NCBI GenBank assembly: GCA_934149275.1
Contig: CAKPEG010000006.1
Location: forward strand, 1 to 64,000
Length of the DNA: 64,000 nt
Source: an uncultured Clostridia bacterium
GTDB lineage: Bacteria; Bacillota; Clostridia; TANB77; CAG-508
Direction of reading: 5' to 3'
Shown: positions 17,438 to 26,985 of the stretch, piece after piece
How the letters are laid out: each line of letters starts with the position of its first letter
Numbering within the stretch: position 1 is the first letter of the stretch
Position numbers and translations under genes: made by a program
Notes under the pieces: generated by a model
The model's database searches: none
Told to the model about the DNA's origin: nothing
The model's input: only the letters and a program-made list of their open reading frames with translations

Positions 17438-18290
17438 CATTTTTATCTTTTTTTGTCATAAAATCAGAACTCAAAATCATATCATCCTCAATATTATTTT
17501 CTTGAACCTGTTCATCATGTTTGGTCATTGATTTTTTCATTTTGTCAACTCTATTAAACAAAATTTGATTTTCATTTTCCAGTGTTTTATTATTCTGTAT
17601 ATTTTCTTCATCTTTTTTATTACGTTTTTTTTCTGATTTTGATTTTTTTACATCTTCTGATATTTCTTCCTTTTGAGAAGCAATAGCAGCTTCAATTGTC
17701 ATCATTCTCTCATAATCAATAATATTATGAACATGTTGTTTGTACATTCCCTCTGTATATATATCATTATTTTTCTCAGTTCTAATTAAATTACTATTCA
17801 AATACTGATTTATAATATTCTTTTCTTCTTTTGTTTGGAAATCGAAATCATCATTTAAATGCTTATATCTCCATATAATATGTCTTTCATAAGGCGTAAA
17901 CTCAGAATTTCTACCTAAATCCTCATATGCATATTCAATTTTAAACTGATAATTCTCAATTGATATTGTTATATTTGTCCATACTCTTGGATTATTTTCT
18001 TTATGAATCATTCTTAACTGCTTAATATTCAAAAATAATCTTTGAATTAATTCATTATAACTCTCTTCATCAATATTAAACATTCCAGGAATTTGATACA
18101 CATTTACAGGTTTCCTTTTTAAAATTCCTTTTGGCAAATAGTAAAAATACATTTCGCCAACTGGCTTTTTTAAAGGTTCTTCAACAATTGAAGCATATAA
18201 ATAAATTGCATCCCACTTCTCTGGAATCATATAAAATAATTTTTTCTGTATATCATCAAAAATAACTCGTTCCTTATTAGAAATTTCCAT
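17430..18290 (-). CDS. YezG-family (DUF600) immunity protein, orphan, with charged C-terminal tail
   Basis: Residues 1-150 match the YezG/DUF600 fold: MIPEKWDAIYLYASIVE, EMYFYYLPKGILKRKPVN, VWTNITISIENYQFKIEYAY and the characteristic SEFTPYERHIIWRYKHLN. YezG is the immunity partner of the YeeF LXG-type toxin in Bacillus. Here the protein is 286 residues, about twice the usual length, with an extra Lys/Glu/Asn-rich, coiled-coil-like tail from about residue 205 (KKSKSEKKRNKKDEENIQNN). No LXG toxin, WXG protein or secretion gene lies within reach, so it looks like an orphan immunity gene, or a YezG domain recruited for something else. Confidence 0.82.
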   Translation of the reverse strand: MEISNKERVIFDDIQKKLFYMIPEKWDAIYLYASIVEEPLKKPVGEMYFYYLPKGILKRKPVNVYQIPGMFNIDEESYNELIQRLFLNIKQLRMIHKENNPRVWTNITISIENYQFKIEYAYEDLGRNSEFTPYERHIIWRYKHLNDDFDFQTKEEKNIINQYLNSNLIRTEKNNDIYTEGMYKQHVHNIIDYERMMTIEAAIASQKEEISEDVKKSKSEKKRNKKDEENIQNNKTLENENQILFNRVDKMKKSMTKHDEQVQENNIEDDMILSSDFMTKKDKNEK

Positions 18291-18361
18291 ATACTCTGTT
18301 CCTTTCTAAGGCACAAATTTAGAAAATATTATAAAACTTTCTATATTACCTAAATATGCAT

Positions 18362-18388
18362 TATAGGAAGTTCAAAGAACTTCCTATA
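18362..18388 (-). terminator. Hairpin downstream of gpmI
   Basis: TATAGGAAGTTC pairs with GAACTTCCTATA around AAA. The arms are nearly the same as the last hairpin of family B copy 2 (AGGAAGTTCGAAGAACTTTCCT). It lies 27 bases after the gpmI stop, but no good T run follows, so termination is tentative. Confidence 0.55.
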
Positions 18389-18414
18389 TATATATTACAA
18401 AACTTTAAGCATAA

Positions 18415-19941
18415 TTATTTTTCTATCAAGCTCTCTCCTGTCATTTCTTCTGGCTTTTCAATTTTCATTAAATCAAGCATTGTTGGAGCTAAATCAGCAA
18501 GTCTTCCTTCTTTTAATTTTAGATCTTTACCAACTAAAACTAATGGAACAGGATTTGTAGTATGAGCTGTATGTGGTTCGCCAGTTTTATAATCTATCAT
18601 TTGTTCACAATTTCCATGATCAGCTGTTATTAATAAAATTCCATGTTCCTCTTCAATTGCTTTAACAATTTTATCAACACAAATATCTAATGCTTCTAAT
18701 GCTTTAATTACAGCTTCAATATTTCCTGTATGTCCTACCATATCAGGGTTAGCAAAATTCAAAATAATGCTATCATATTTTCTTGAATGAATTGCATTAA
18801 GAACATTTTCTGTAACTTCAAAAGCACTCATTTCAGGCTTCATATCATATGTTTCAACTTTTGGTGATGGAATTAAAATTCTATCTTCGCCAGGATATTG
18901 TTTTTCTTGGCCACCATTAAAGAAAAATGTAACATGAGCATATTTTTCAGTTTCAGCAATACGAAGTTGTGTTAATCCTCTTTTACTAATTATTTCTCCA
19001 AAAGTATTTTTTATTTCATCTTTTTTGAATGCAACAGAAACATTAGTAATTGTTTCATCATAATTTGTAAATGTTACAAAATTTGTTTTGAAATATTTTC
19101 TTTCGAATCCATCAAAATTCTCATCAACTATAGCTCTTGTAATTTCTCTTGCTCTATCAGGTCTAAAGTTAAAGAAAATAACAGAATCATTTTCTTCAAT
19201 TTTAGCAACTGGTTTATCATTATTGCAAATAACTGTTGGAACAACAAATTCGTCAAATACTTCTTTTTGATATGAATTTTCAATTCCAGCAGCTGCTGAA
19301 ATTGCTTTTTCACCTTCACCTTTTACCATTGCATCATAAGCTTTTTCAATTCTATTCCATCTCTTATCTCTATCCATAGCATAGAATCTACCCATTATTG
19401 TGGCTATTTTTCCAACACCTTTTTCAGCCATTTTATTTTCTAGTTCAGCAATATATCCTTCAGCTGAAGCTGGCGGAGTATCTCTACCATCTAAGAAACA
19501 ATGAACATATACATCTTCAAAATCTTTTCTCTTAGCAAGTTCTAATAATGCAAATAAATGACGTTGATGACTATGAACACCACCATCTGAAAGCAATCCC
19601 ATAATATGCAATTTTGAGTGGTTCTTTTTGCAATTTTCAATTGCTGTTACCAATTCTGGTATACTAAAGAAATCTCCATCTTCAATTGATTTAGTAATTC
19701 TTGTTAATTCTTGATATACAATTCTACCAGCACCAATATTTGTATGTCCAACTTCTGAGTTTCCCATTTGTCCTTCAGGAAGTCCAACATCTAAACCACT
19801 TGTATGCAAAATTGTATTTGGATATTGTTTCAAAATTCTTTTAATGTTTGGAATATTAGCCATCTTAACAGCATTTCCTTCTTCTTTTTCATTAATTCCA
19901 AAACCATCCAATATCATAAGCATTGTAGTTTTTTTATCCAT
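18415..19941 (-). CDS. gpmI: 2,3-bisphosphoglycerate-independent phosphoglycerate mutase
   Basis: Interconverts 3- and 2-phosphoglycerate in glycolysis, using two Mn2+ ions. About 508 residues, normal for the family. The catalytic Ser is in MGNSEVGHTNIGAGRIVYQ, preceded by MLMILDGFGINEKEEGNAV; metal ligands appear in the C-terminal ILNFANPDMVGHTGN and LLITADHGNCEQM. The frame can start at 19953, but its GAGG abuts that ATG directly, so I prefer the ATG at 19941. It is the last gene of the gap-pgk-tpiA-gpmI operon, a few bases after tpiA. Confidence 0.97.
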   Translation of the reverse strand: MDKKTTMLMILDGFGINEKEEGNAVKMANIPNIKRILKQYPNTILHTSGLDVGLPEGQMGNSEVGHTNIGAGRIVYQELTRITKSIEDGDFFSIPELVTAIENCKKNHSKLHIMGLLSDGGVHSHQRHLFALLELAKRKDFEDVYVHCFLDGRDTPPASAEGYIAELENKMAEKGVGKIATIMGRFYAMDRDKRWNRIEKAYDAMVKGEGEKAISAAAGIENSYQKEVFDEFVVPTVICNNDKPVAKIEENDSVIFFNFRPDRAREITRAIVDENFDGFERKYFKTNFVTFTNYDETITNVSVAFKKDEIKNTFGEIISKRGLTQLRIAETEKYAHVTFFFNGGQEKQYPGEDRILIPSPKVETYDMKPEMSAFEVTENVLNAIHSRKYDSIILNFANPDMVGHTGNIEAVIKALEALDICVDKIVKAIEEEHGILLITADHGNCEQMIDYKTGEPHTAHTTNPVPLVLVGKDLKLKEGRLADLAPTMLDLMKIEKPEEMTGESLIEK

Positions 19942-19959
19942 TTTCTTACCCATCCTCTA

Positions 19960-20712
19960 TTATTTATTATAATTAACTATTTTAGCAAATTCTTCTGGAA
20001 CTAAACTTGCTCCTCCAACTAGACCTCCGTCTATATCTGAAGTCTCAAATAATTCTTTAGCATTAGAAGACTTAACACTTCCGCCGTATTGAATAATAAC
20101 GTTCTCAGCAACTTCATCTCCATAAGTCTTTCTAATTTCAGCTCTTATAGCTTTAATTGAATTATTTGCATCTTCTGAAGTAGCTGTTTTTCCAGTACCT
20201 ATAGCCCAAATTGGCTCATAAGCAATAATAACATTTTTTACTTGTTCATTATTTAATCCATCTAATGCAAGTCTTGTTTGATTTGTTATAATCTCTTCTG
20301 TCATGCCATTTTCTCTTTGTTCCAATGTTTCACCAACACAAACTATTGGTTTTAAATCATTTTCAAAAGCTGCTTTTACTTTTTTATTAACTGATTCATC
20401 AGTCTCGTTAAAGTATTGTCTTCTTTCAGAATGTCCAATTATGACATACTCAACACCAATAACTTTTAACATTTTTCCAGAAACTTCTCCAGTAAAAGCA
20501 CCTTTTTCTGCATAATGCATATTTTGAGCACCAATTTTTATATTAGTATCTTGTGCATGCATTAAAGTATAAAACAAATCAGTATAAGGAACACATAGAA
20601 TAACTTCATTTTCTGTATCTTTAATCAACTTTGAAAATTCAGTTATATAATCCATAGCTTCGTTAGGAAGCATATTCATTTTCCAGTTTCCAGCAATAAC
20701 TTTTCTTCTCAT
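19960..20712 (-). CDS. tpiA: Triose-phosphate isomerase
   Basis: Interconverts dihydroxyacetone phosphate and glyceraldehyde-3-phosphate. About 250 residues. Catalytic residues are clear: the Lys of VIAGNWKMNM, His in VIIGHSERRQYF, and Glu in IIAYEPIWAIGTGKTAT, with the phosphate-binding loop IIQYGGSVKSSNAKELF. I take the ATG at 20712 because AAAGGTGG lies just upstream; the open frame continues eight codons further but without a site. Fourth gene of the glycolytic operon, between an anchored protein of unknown function and gpmI. Confidence 0.98.
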   Translation of the reverse strand: MRRKVIAGNWKMNMLPNEAMDYITEFSKLIKDTENEVILCVPYTDLFYTLMHAQDTNIKIGAQNMHYAEKGAFTGEVSGKMLKVIGVEYVIIGHSERRQYFNETDESVNKKVKAAFENDLKPIVCVGETLEQRENGMTEEIITNQTRLALDGLNNEQVKNVIIAYEPIWAIGTGKTATSEDANNSIKAIRAEIRKTYGDEVAENVIIQYGGSVKSSNAKELFETSDIDGGLVGGASLVPEEFAKIVNYNK

Positions 20713-20761
20713 ATCTTTGCCACCTTTCATTTGCAAAATAAAAATTTATCTTTATACAAAA

Positions 20762-21454
20762 TCATAAATATTGATAAGAAACTAATTTTCCTTCTTTATT
20801 AAAAACAAATTTAATTGTATTATCAACATTATCTTTTTGATATTTTCCTTCATATTTTGCACTTTCTATTACTGATATATCTTGATTATCTGTTATAAAA
20901 ATAGCATCAGCTGTAATTTCAACATTGCCACTTTCTTCATTTTTAGACATATCTACAGGATAATAATAAAGTGTTTTTGATATATTTTCTCCATATAAAA
21001 AAGCTTTATTTGCCTTAGAATAATATGAACTGTTAGATCCATCAACAGAACCTGCCTGTAATCCAAAATATTCTTCAATTATATTATTTACCATATCTTT
21101 AGAAACTAAATAAGACTCTTTTCCAGTTTTATCTTTTTTCTGTGTAAGTACAGTAGAATATCTTTCAACTGCAATATTTAATGCAAATCTAATCATTTCC
21201 TCATCTGAAAAATTTTTAAGTTCATTTGAAACAGGTAATCCAATCATTCCAACTAAATATTCATCATTTTTTGATAAAAATTTAACCTTTTCAACTTGTG
21301 AAATATTTCCCCTATTTCCATAATACTCTTCTACATTTGCACTTTCATTAGATTCTTGTGCTTCATTTCTCTTTTTTCCATTGTAAAATAAAATTCCTAC
21401 CACACTTGCTACAATTAATATAGCAATAACTAATCCAATTACTACTTTTTTCAT
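20762..21454 (-). CDS. Membrane-anchored extracellular protein of unknown function
   Basis: A 230-residue protein with one N-terminal membrane segment (VVIGLVIAILIVASVVGILF) and an outside domain; no lipobox Cys. Visible stretches include FLSKNDEYLVGMIGLPV, EMIRFALNIAVERYSTVLTQ and a C-terminal beta-rich part (KYEGKYQKDNVDNTIKFVF). I do not recognise a domain. Placed inside the glycolytic operon between pgk and tpiA, which is unusual for an anchored protein; its spacing (17 bases from pgk, about 50 to tpiA) indicates cotranscription. A functional link to glycolysis cannot be inferred. Confidence 0.8.
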   Translation of the reverse strand: MKKVVIGLVIAILIVASVVGILFYNGKKRNEAQESNESANVEEYYGNRGNISQVEKVKFLSKNDEYLVGMIGLPVSNELKNFSDEEMIRFALNIAVERYSTVLTQKKDKTGKESYLVSKDMVNNIIEEYFGLQAGSVDGSNSSYYSKANKAFLYGENISKTLYYYPVDMSKNEESGNVEITADAIFITDNQDISVIESAKYEGKYQKDNVDNTIKFVFNKEGKLVSYQYL

Positions 21455-21471
21455 ATAAAATTCTCTTTCTA

Positions 21472-22668
21472 TTATTTATCTTGTAATGCTTCTATTCCTG
21501 GTAATTTTTTACCTTCTAAAAATTCAAGAGAAGCTCCACCACCAGTAGAAATATGTGTGAATTTTTCAGCCAATCCAGCTTTTTCAACAGCAGCTGCTGA
21601 ATCTCCACCACCTATGATTTTAACAGCATCAATATCAGCTAATGCCTTAGCAATAGAATTAGTTCCTACCGCAAATTGATCAAATTCGAATAATCCAACT
21701 GGTCCATTCCAAATAACAGTTTTAGCTTTTTTTAGTTCTTCACTATACATAGCTATTGTTTCAGGTCCTATATCATAACCTTCCCAACCATCCGGAATTT
21801 CAGTATATTTTACAATTTTGCTCTCTGTGTTAGGATCAAATTCTTTACCAACTTTAGTATCAACTGGTAACATTAATTTTACTCCTTTAGCTTTAGCTTT
21901 TTCCATAAGTTCTTTAGCTAAATCTAATTTATCTAATTCACAAATTGAATTTCCAACATTATATCCCATTGATTTAAAGAATGTGTATGCCATAGCACCA
22001 CCAATCATTAATACATCAACTTTTTCAAGTAATGCTTCAATTACACCAATTTTATCTGAAACTTTCTTTCCGCCTAAAATTGCCATAAATGGTCTTTCTG
22101 GATTCTCTAAAGCATCACCTAAAAATTTTAATTCCTTCTCGATTAAAAATCCTGATACAGCTGGTAAATAATCAGCAACACCAGTTGTTGAACTATGAGC
22201 TCTATGAGCTGTACCAAAAGCATCATTTACAAATACTTCTGCCAAACTTGCAAATTTCTTAGATAATTCAGAATCATTTTTTTCTTCTCCTGGTTCAAAT
22301 CTAACATTTTCAAGTAAAACAATCTCACCATTTTTCATTTCTGAAGTTAATTTTTGAGCTGATTCACCAACAACATCAGAAGCTAATTTTACTTCTTTAC
22401 CTAATAATCTAGATAATTCTTTAGCAACTATATCAAGTGAAAATTCAGGTTTTACTTCTCCCTTTGGTCTTCCTAAGTGAGAACATAAAATAATTTTACA
22501 ATCATTTTCTAGTAAATATTTTATAGTAGGTAATGCTGCTACAATTCTTCTATTATCTGTAATTACTCTATTTGAATCATATGGAACATTAAAATCACAT
22601 CTAACTAAAACTTTTTTACCTTTAATATCTATGTCTCTAACAGTTTTTTTATTCATTCTTGTTTTCAT
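21472..22668 (-). CDS. pgk: Phosphoglycerate kinase
   Basis: Transfers phosphate from 1,3-bisphosphoglycerate to ADP, the first ATP-yielding step of glycolysis. 398 residues. Landmarks are KKVLVRCDFNVPYDSN (substrate site), CSHLGRPKGEVKPE, VLLENVRFEPGEEKND, the nucleotide-binding AILGGKKVSDKIGVIEALL and the C-terminal IIGGGDSAAAVEKAG and HISTGGGASLEFLEGKKLPG. Second gene of the operon; it follows gap after 89 bases that include a perfect hairpin. Confidence 0.98.
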   Translation of the reverse strand: MKTRMNKKTVRDIDIKGKKVLVRCDFNVPYDSNRVITDNRRIVAALPTIKYLLENDCKIILCSHLGRPKGEVKPEFSLDIVAKELSRLLGKEVKLASDVVGESAQKLTSEMKNGEIVLLENVRFEPGEEKNDSELSKKFASLAEVFVNDAFGTAHRAHSSTTGVADYLPAVSGFLIEKELKFLGDALENPERPFMAILGGKKVSDKIGVIEALLEKVDVLMIGGAMAYTFFKSMGYNVGNSICELDKLDLAKELMEKAKAKGVKLMLPVDTKVGKEFDPNTESKIVKYTEIPDGWEGYDIGPETIAMYSEELKKAKTVIWNGPVGLFEFDQFAVGTNSIAKALADIDAVKIIGGGDSAAAVEKAGLAEKFTHISTGGGASLEFLEGKKLPGIEALQDK

Positions 22669-22700
22669 TCCCTTCTAAATATATATGTCTAATATTTTCT

Positions 22701-22726
22701 TATAGGGACCTCAAGCGGTCCCTATA
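22701..22726 (-). promoter_or_regulatory. Perfect hairpin between gap and pgk
   Basis: TATAGGGACC pairs with GGTCCCTATA (10 bp) around a six-base loop. No T run follows on the minus strand, so it may be an mRNA processing or stability element separating the gap message from the rest of the operon rather than a full terminator. Confidence 0.7.
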
Positions 22727-22757
22727 AACATAAACTTTATTAATAAATATTTTCTAA

Positions 22758-23777
22758 TTATTCACCTAATTCAGCAAAATATTTAATTGTTCTTACCATT
22801 TGGCTTGTGTAAGAGTTTTCATTATCATACCAAGCAACAACTTGAACTTGATATAAACCATCTTCAACTTTTGTAACCATTGTTTGAGTTGCATCAAATA
22901 ATGATCCATAAGTAATTCCTATAATATCTGAAGAAACTAATGGTTCTTCTGTGTATCCATAAGATGCACTTGAAGCAGCTTTCATTGCTGCATTTATACT
23001 CTCTGGAGTTATATCATTTCCTCTAACAGTTGCTATTAATATAGTTGTAGAACCTGTTGGAACTGGAACTCTTTGAGCAGAACCAATTAATTTTCCGTTT
23101 AATTCTGGAATAACTAATCCTATAGCTTTTGCTGCACCTGTTGAGTTAGGAACAATATTTACAGCAGCTGCTCTAGCTCTTCTTAAATCACCTTTTCTAT
23201 GTGGTCCATCTAATACCATTTGATCACCAGTATAAGCATGAACTGTTGTCATGATACCTGTTTGAATTGGTGCATAATCATTTAATGCTTTAGCCATTGG
23301 AGCTAAGCAGTTTGTTGTACAAGAAGCAGCCGAAATAATTTTATCATCTGCTGTTAATGTACCTTCATTAACACCATATACTATAGTTGGTAAATCTTTA
23401 CCAGCTGGTGCAGAAATAACAACTTTTTTAGCACCTGCAGCTATATGAGCTGAAGCTTTTTCTTTAGATGTATAGAAACCTGTACACTCTAAAACAACAT
23501 CAACTCCAATTTCACCCCAAGGTAAATTTGCTGCATCTTTCTCTGCATATATTTTTATTGTTTTTCCATCAACAGTAATAGAATCTTCTCCTGCTACTAC
23601 TGTATCTGCTTTATCATATCTTTTTTGAGCAGAATCATATTTTAATAAATGAGCTAACATAACTGGACTTGTTAAATCGTTAATAGCAACGATTTCATAT
23701 CCCTCCGCTCCAAACATTTGTCTAAATGCAAGACGTCCTATACGGCCGAATCCATTAATAGCTACTTTAACTGACAT
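22758..23777 (-). CDS. gap: Glyceraldehyde-3-phosphate dehydrogenase, type I
   Basis: Oxidises glyceraldehyde-3-phosphate with NAD+ and phosphate. 339 residues. Rossmann start VKVAINGFGRIGRLAFRQMF; catalytic Cys in ISAASCTTNCLAPMAKALN; His in TTVHAYTGDQMVLDGPHR; and the C-terminal VAWYDNENSYTSQMVRTIK. NAD preference is suggested by the acidic residue following the beta2 strand (VAINDLTSPV). First gene of the glycolytic operon with a strong AGGAGG site; codon use is biased as expected for a highly expressed gene. Confidence 0.98.
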   Translation of the reverse strand: MSVKVAINGFGRIGRLAFRQMFGAEGYEIVAINDLTSPVMLAHLLKYDSAQKRYDKADTVVAGEDSITVDGKTIKIYAEKDAANLPWGEIGVDVVLECTGFYTSKEKASAHIAAGAKKVVISAPAGKDLPTIVYGVNEGTLTADDKIISAASCTTNCLAPMAKALNDYAPIQTGIMTTVHAYTGDQMVLDGPHRKGDLRRARAAAVNIVPNSTGAAKAIGLVIPELNGKLIGSAQRVPVPTGSTTILIATVRGNDITPESINAAMKAASSASYGYTEEPLVSSDIIGITYGSLFDATQTMVTKVEDGLYQVQVVAWYDNENSYTSQMVRTIKYFAELGE

Positions 23778-23906
23778 ATAAAATCCTCCTTTGATTTACA
23801 ATCACTTTATTTGGTTATATTTAACCATGCCTATTCTATAACAAATCAACTTCAATTGCAATAGTTTATTGTATTTTTCCCACTTCTGTAAAATTTAAAC
23901 ATACGC

Positions 23907-24045
23907 AATGTCATGGGGACGTTCTTTTTGACACACACCTCAACTCCAGCATTAATCGCAAGTTGTCACAGGGACTTTTCTCTTGACAACCAATTAGCTC
24001 TAATAAATAACTTTGTGTCAAAAAAAACGTCCCCATGACAACAAA
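23907..24045. repeat. GGGGACGTT-type inverted repeat, copy 1
   Basis: GTCATGGGGACGTTCTTTTT at the left pairs with the complement at the right end (AAAAACGTCCCCATGAC); a third, imperfect GTCACAGGGAC unit lies between. Sequences with this GGGGACGTT...TTGACA form recur in many clostridial genomes as REP-like repeats. This copy begins 34 bases after the stop of the ABC transporter; a second copy lies upstream of that gene. Confidence 0.8.
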
Positions 24046-24079
24046 AAACTCAAAGCTTCTAACTTTGAGTTTTTCATTT

Positions 24080-26665
24080 TTATTCAGTTCTAAGAGCCTC
24101 AACTGGATCTTTCTTACTAGCCATTTTAGCAGGAATTAATCCAGCAATTATAGTAAGAATCATACTTATTAAAATTAATATAACAGCTCCCCCAACAGGC
24201 AATTTAGAAAGATTTGAAACATCCGCAACATTTTTAATAATTGCATTAATAGGAATATTCAACAACACCGTTATACCAATTCCAAGCACACCAGCAACTA
24301 AACCAACTATAAAAGTCTCAGCATTAAATACTCTTGAAATATCCTTCTTAGAAGCACCAATACTACGCAAAATACCAATCTCTTTAATTCTCTCAAGCAC
24401 TGAAATGTACGTAATTATACCGATCATAATTGATGAAACTACAAGTGAAATTGAAACAAACGCAATAAGCACATAACTAATCATATTAACAATAACAGTA
24501 ACAGAAGACATCATCGTAGCAACCATATCTGTATACTGAATTACATCATCCTCTTTACCTTCATTTTTCTTATCTTCATTATATTTATCAATTGCAGATA
24601 TAATCTTATCTTTACTATCAAAATCAATTGGATAAATACTAATTGCAGCAGGTGAATCTAAATCACAAATTCCAAGTTCTTTTATATTCTCATCATAAGT
24701 TGCACTAGCCTTTTCAGAATAAGAAGCAATCACACCAGCAAGCTCCTCTTGAGAAAGTCCAGCCATATAAGCCTGTTCATCAGCAGACAACTTAGAATAA
24801 TCAAATCCACTCATACCAGAAGAAACCTCACTAGAAAACTCATTTCCGGTAAACACATTAATATTCTGGTTCTCTTTTTGAGCCTTAGCAATTTCAGAAT
24901 CATTAATAGAATTAATTAAATACTCTGTAAGTTCCTTCTTATAACCAATAATACCCATATCCCCCATTGACGTTGCAATAACCTCAGCTTTAGGTCTAAT
25001 AACACCAACAATCTTAAGTTCCTGAGCATTAGCCAATTTTTCTTTTAAATAACTCTCATCACTCTTCTTGCTAATCCATGAACTTCCTTTTTTAACATAA
25101 AAATCAGTATTCAACAAAATCTTATACTTCAATCCAAGGAAATCATCATAAGAATAAACATCATCCTCTAACTCAGCCAAAGATTCGCCAGCCATTACCT
25201 TACGCATCTTTTCAGTAATTTCAGACTGATTCTTAATTCCTAAAGAATACAAAGAATAATCACTAATCTCATTATTCTCATTAATAATCAACACAACCTC
25301 ATCATAACTATCAGCCCATTTACCAGCAACAACATCATATTGAGACTCAAGCAAATCTTGATTATCAAGCATCTCAGTCCAAACATCAGATGAACTTCCC
25401 ATAAAATAAGTAGACTGATCAGAAGACTCAGCCATTCCAAGTTTCTCAAAAGTAGTAGAAGGGTTAACCTGAACCACACCATTCTCAGTATCAGCTTTAT
25501 AAATAAAAGGAGTAACATTATAAGAATACTGAACCGCATTAGAATACTTTTTAATATCATTATCAGTACCCTCAATATATTTCTTAAACTCAGTCAAATT
25601 ATTTCTCTGAACATTCTTAGAAATCTTATCAAAAATCTTACCAATCAACTGCCTAGAATGAACCTTACCATCATCATGCTTGTTATCCTCTTGATTCATA
25701 AAAATTTCAAGCATTGAACCAGCATCAACGCTCTCTTCTTGAATCGTCAACGGATAATTAGAAAGCGTATCCTCCTGAACCTTTGCAATATATTTATCAA
25801 CACCATTAGATAAAGACAAAATAAGTGCAATACCAATAATACCAATACTACCAGCAAATGCCGTAAGAAAAGTTCTTCCCTTCTTTGTCATCAAATTATT
25901 CAAACTCAAAGAAAGTGCCGTAAAGAAATTCATAGAAGTCTTACCAGACTTAGCTTTAAGCTCACACTCGCTAGCCCTATCAGTCTCAGTATATGGATTA
26001 GAATCACTAATAATCTTTCCATCCAATGCCTTAACAACTCTAGAAGAATACTTCTCAGCCAACTCAGGATTATGAGTAACCATTACAATTAACTTATCTT
26101 TTGAAATCTCCTTCAAAATCTCCATAATCTGAATACTAGTATCAGTATCCAAAGCACCAGTTGGTTCATCAGCCAAAATAATATCAGGATCATTAACCAA
26201 AGCCCTAGCAATCGCAACCCTTTGCATCTGCCCACCAGACAACTGATTAGGTCTTTTATGAATCTGCTCACTCAAACCAACATCCTTTAAAGCCTTAATT
26301 GCCTTCTCTCTTCTAACCTTCTTATTAACACCAGACAAAGTAAGCGCCAACTCGACATTAGCCAAAACACTTTGATGAGGAATCAAATTATAATTTTGAA
26401 AAACAAAACCAACAGAATAATTCCTATAAGCATCCCAATCTCTATCCTTAAACATCTTAGTAGACTTACCATTAATAATCAAATCACCAGCAGAATACCT
26501 ATCTAAACCACCAATAATATTAAGTAAAGTCGTCTTACCACAACCACTTGGACCAAGGATAGAAACAAACTCACTCTTTCTAAACTCAATATCAATTTCC
26601 TTAAGCGCATGAACCGTCTGATCACCAGACAAATAATCCTTAGTAACACCCTTTAACTGTAACAT
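24080..26665 (-). CDS. MacB-type ABC transporter, ATPase-permease fusion
   Basis: One polypeptide of about 861 residues. N-terminal ATPase: Walker A LGPSGCGKTTLLNI, Q-loop VFQNYNLIP, signature LSGGQMQRVAIARAL, Walker B IILADEPTGALD. After a linker come four predicted membrane segments of the FtsX/MacB kind, one near residue 270 (FLTAFAGSIGIIGIALILSL) and three at the C-terminus, with a large outer domain of about 400 residues between. MacB-type pumps do not carry substrate through the membrane but work mechanically on outside factors or expel peptides and antibiotics. I start at the ATG at 26665 (GGGAGAG just upstream); the longer frame to 26749 lacks a site. It stands alone and is bracketed by GGGGACGTT repeats. 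Confidence 0.9.
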   Translation of the reverse strand: MLQLKGVTKDYLSGDQTVHALKEIDIEFRKSEFVSILGPSGCGKTTLLNIIGGLDRYSAGDLIINGKSTKMFKDRDWDAYRNYSVGFVFQNYNLIPHQSVLANVELALTLSGVNKKVRREKAIKALKDVGLSEQIHKRPNQLSGGQMQRVAIARALVNDPDIILADEPTGALDTDTSIQIMEILKEISKDKLIVMVTHNPELAEKYSSRVVKALDGKIISDSNPYTETDRASECELKAKSGKTSMNFFTALSLSLNNLMTKKGRTFLTAFAGSIGIIGIALILSLSNGVDKYIAKVQEDTLSNYPLTIQEESVDAGSMLEIFMNQEDNKHDDGKVHSRQLIGKIFDKISKNVQRNNLTEFKKYIEGTDNDIKKYSNAVQYSYNVTPFIYKADTENGVVQVNPSTTFEKLGMAESSDQSTYFMGSSSDVWTEMLDNQDLLESQYDVVAGKWADSYDEVVLIINENNEISDYSLYSLGIKNQSEITEKMRKVMAGESLAELEDDVYSYDDFLGLKYKILLNTDFYVKKGSSWISKKSDESYLKEKLANAQELKIVGVIRPKAEVIATSMGDMGIIGYKKELTEYLINSINDSEIAKAQKENQNINVFTGNEFSSEVSSGMSGFDYSKLSADEQAYMAGLSQEELAGVIASYSEKASATYDENIKELGICDLDSPAAISIYPIDFDSKDKIISAIDKYNEDKKNEGKEDDVIQYTDMVATMMSSVTVIVNMISYVLIAFVSISLVVSSIMIGIITYISVLERIKEIGILRSIGASKKDISRVFNAETFIVGLVAGVLGIGITVLLNIPINAIIKNVADVSNLSKLPVGGAVILILISMILTIIAGLIPAKMASKKDPVEALRTE

Positions 26666-26747
26666 ACTCTCTCCCTTCAAAAATACGTTTTCCAAATTAT
26701 ATATTATTCCAAAAACAATATCAATATTCACACACGCAATAAGTGTC

Positions 26748-26862
26748 ATTTGGATGTTCTTTTTGACACATACTCAATTATTAGTGTTAATTTAGGTGTC
26801 AAAAGAAACATCCCCATAGCAACCAATATCAAGAGAAACGTCCCCATAACAACCTCCTCTAC
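26748..26862. repeat. GGGGACGTT-type inverted repeat, copy 2
   Basis: GTGTCATTTGGATGTTCTTT at the left, then GTGTCAAAAGAAACATCCCC and AGAGAAACGTCCCCATAACA. The same half-sites as in 23907-24045, but more degenerate. The two copies bracket the ABC transporter gene. Confidence 0.78.
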
Positions 26863-26908
26863 GGACTTTCACCAATTAGTCAAACGACATGCCTGTCGCA
26901 CAAAAAAA

Positions 26909-26950
26909 GACTGTTGAACAAAATATTCTTAGATACTTTGTCAACAGTCT
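26909..26950 (-). terminator. Terminator of the 153-residue protein gene
   Basis: On the minus strand AGACTGTTGA and its complement pair around an AT-rich loop, followed by seven T. A near-identical hairpin, including the loop, serves tsaC at 42505-42543. Confidence 0.88.
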
Positions 26951-26985
26951 GATACGTATAAAATACGTCTCTTTAAGATTCATTA

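Noticed and set aside
22701..22726. Full terminator between gap and pgk
   Set aside because: Strong stem but no T run, and pgk, tpiA and gpmI have no other visible promoter.
26666..26749. N-terminal extension of the ABC transporter
   Set aside because: No ribosome-binding site; the GGGGACGTT repeat reaches into it; the ATG at 26665 has a good site and gives the family start.
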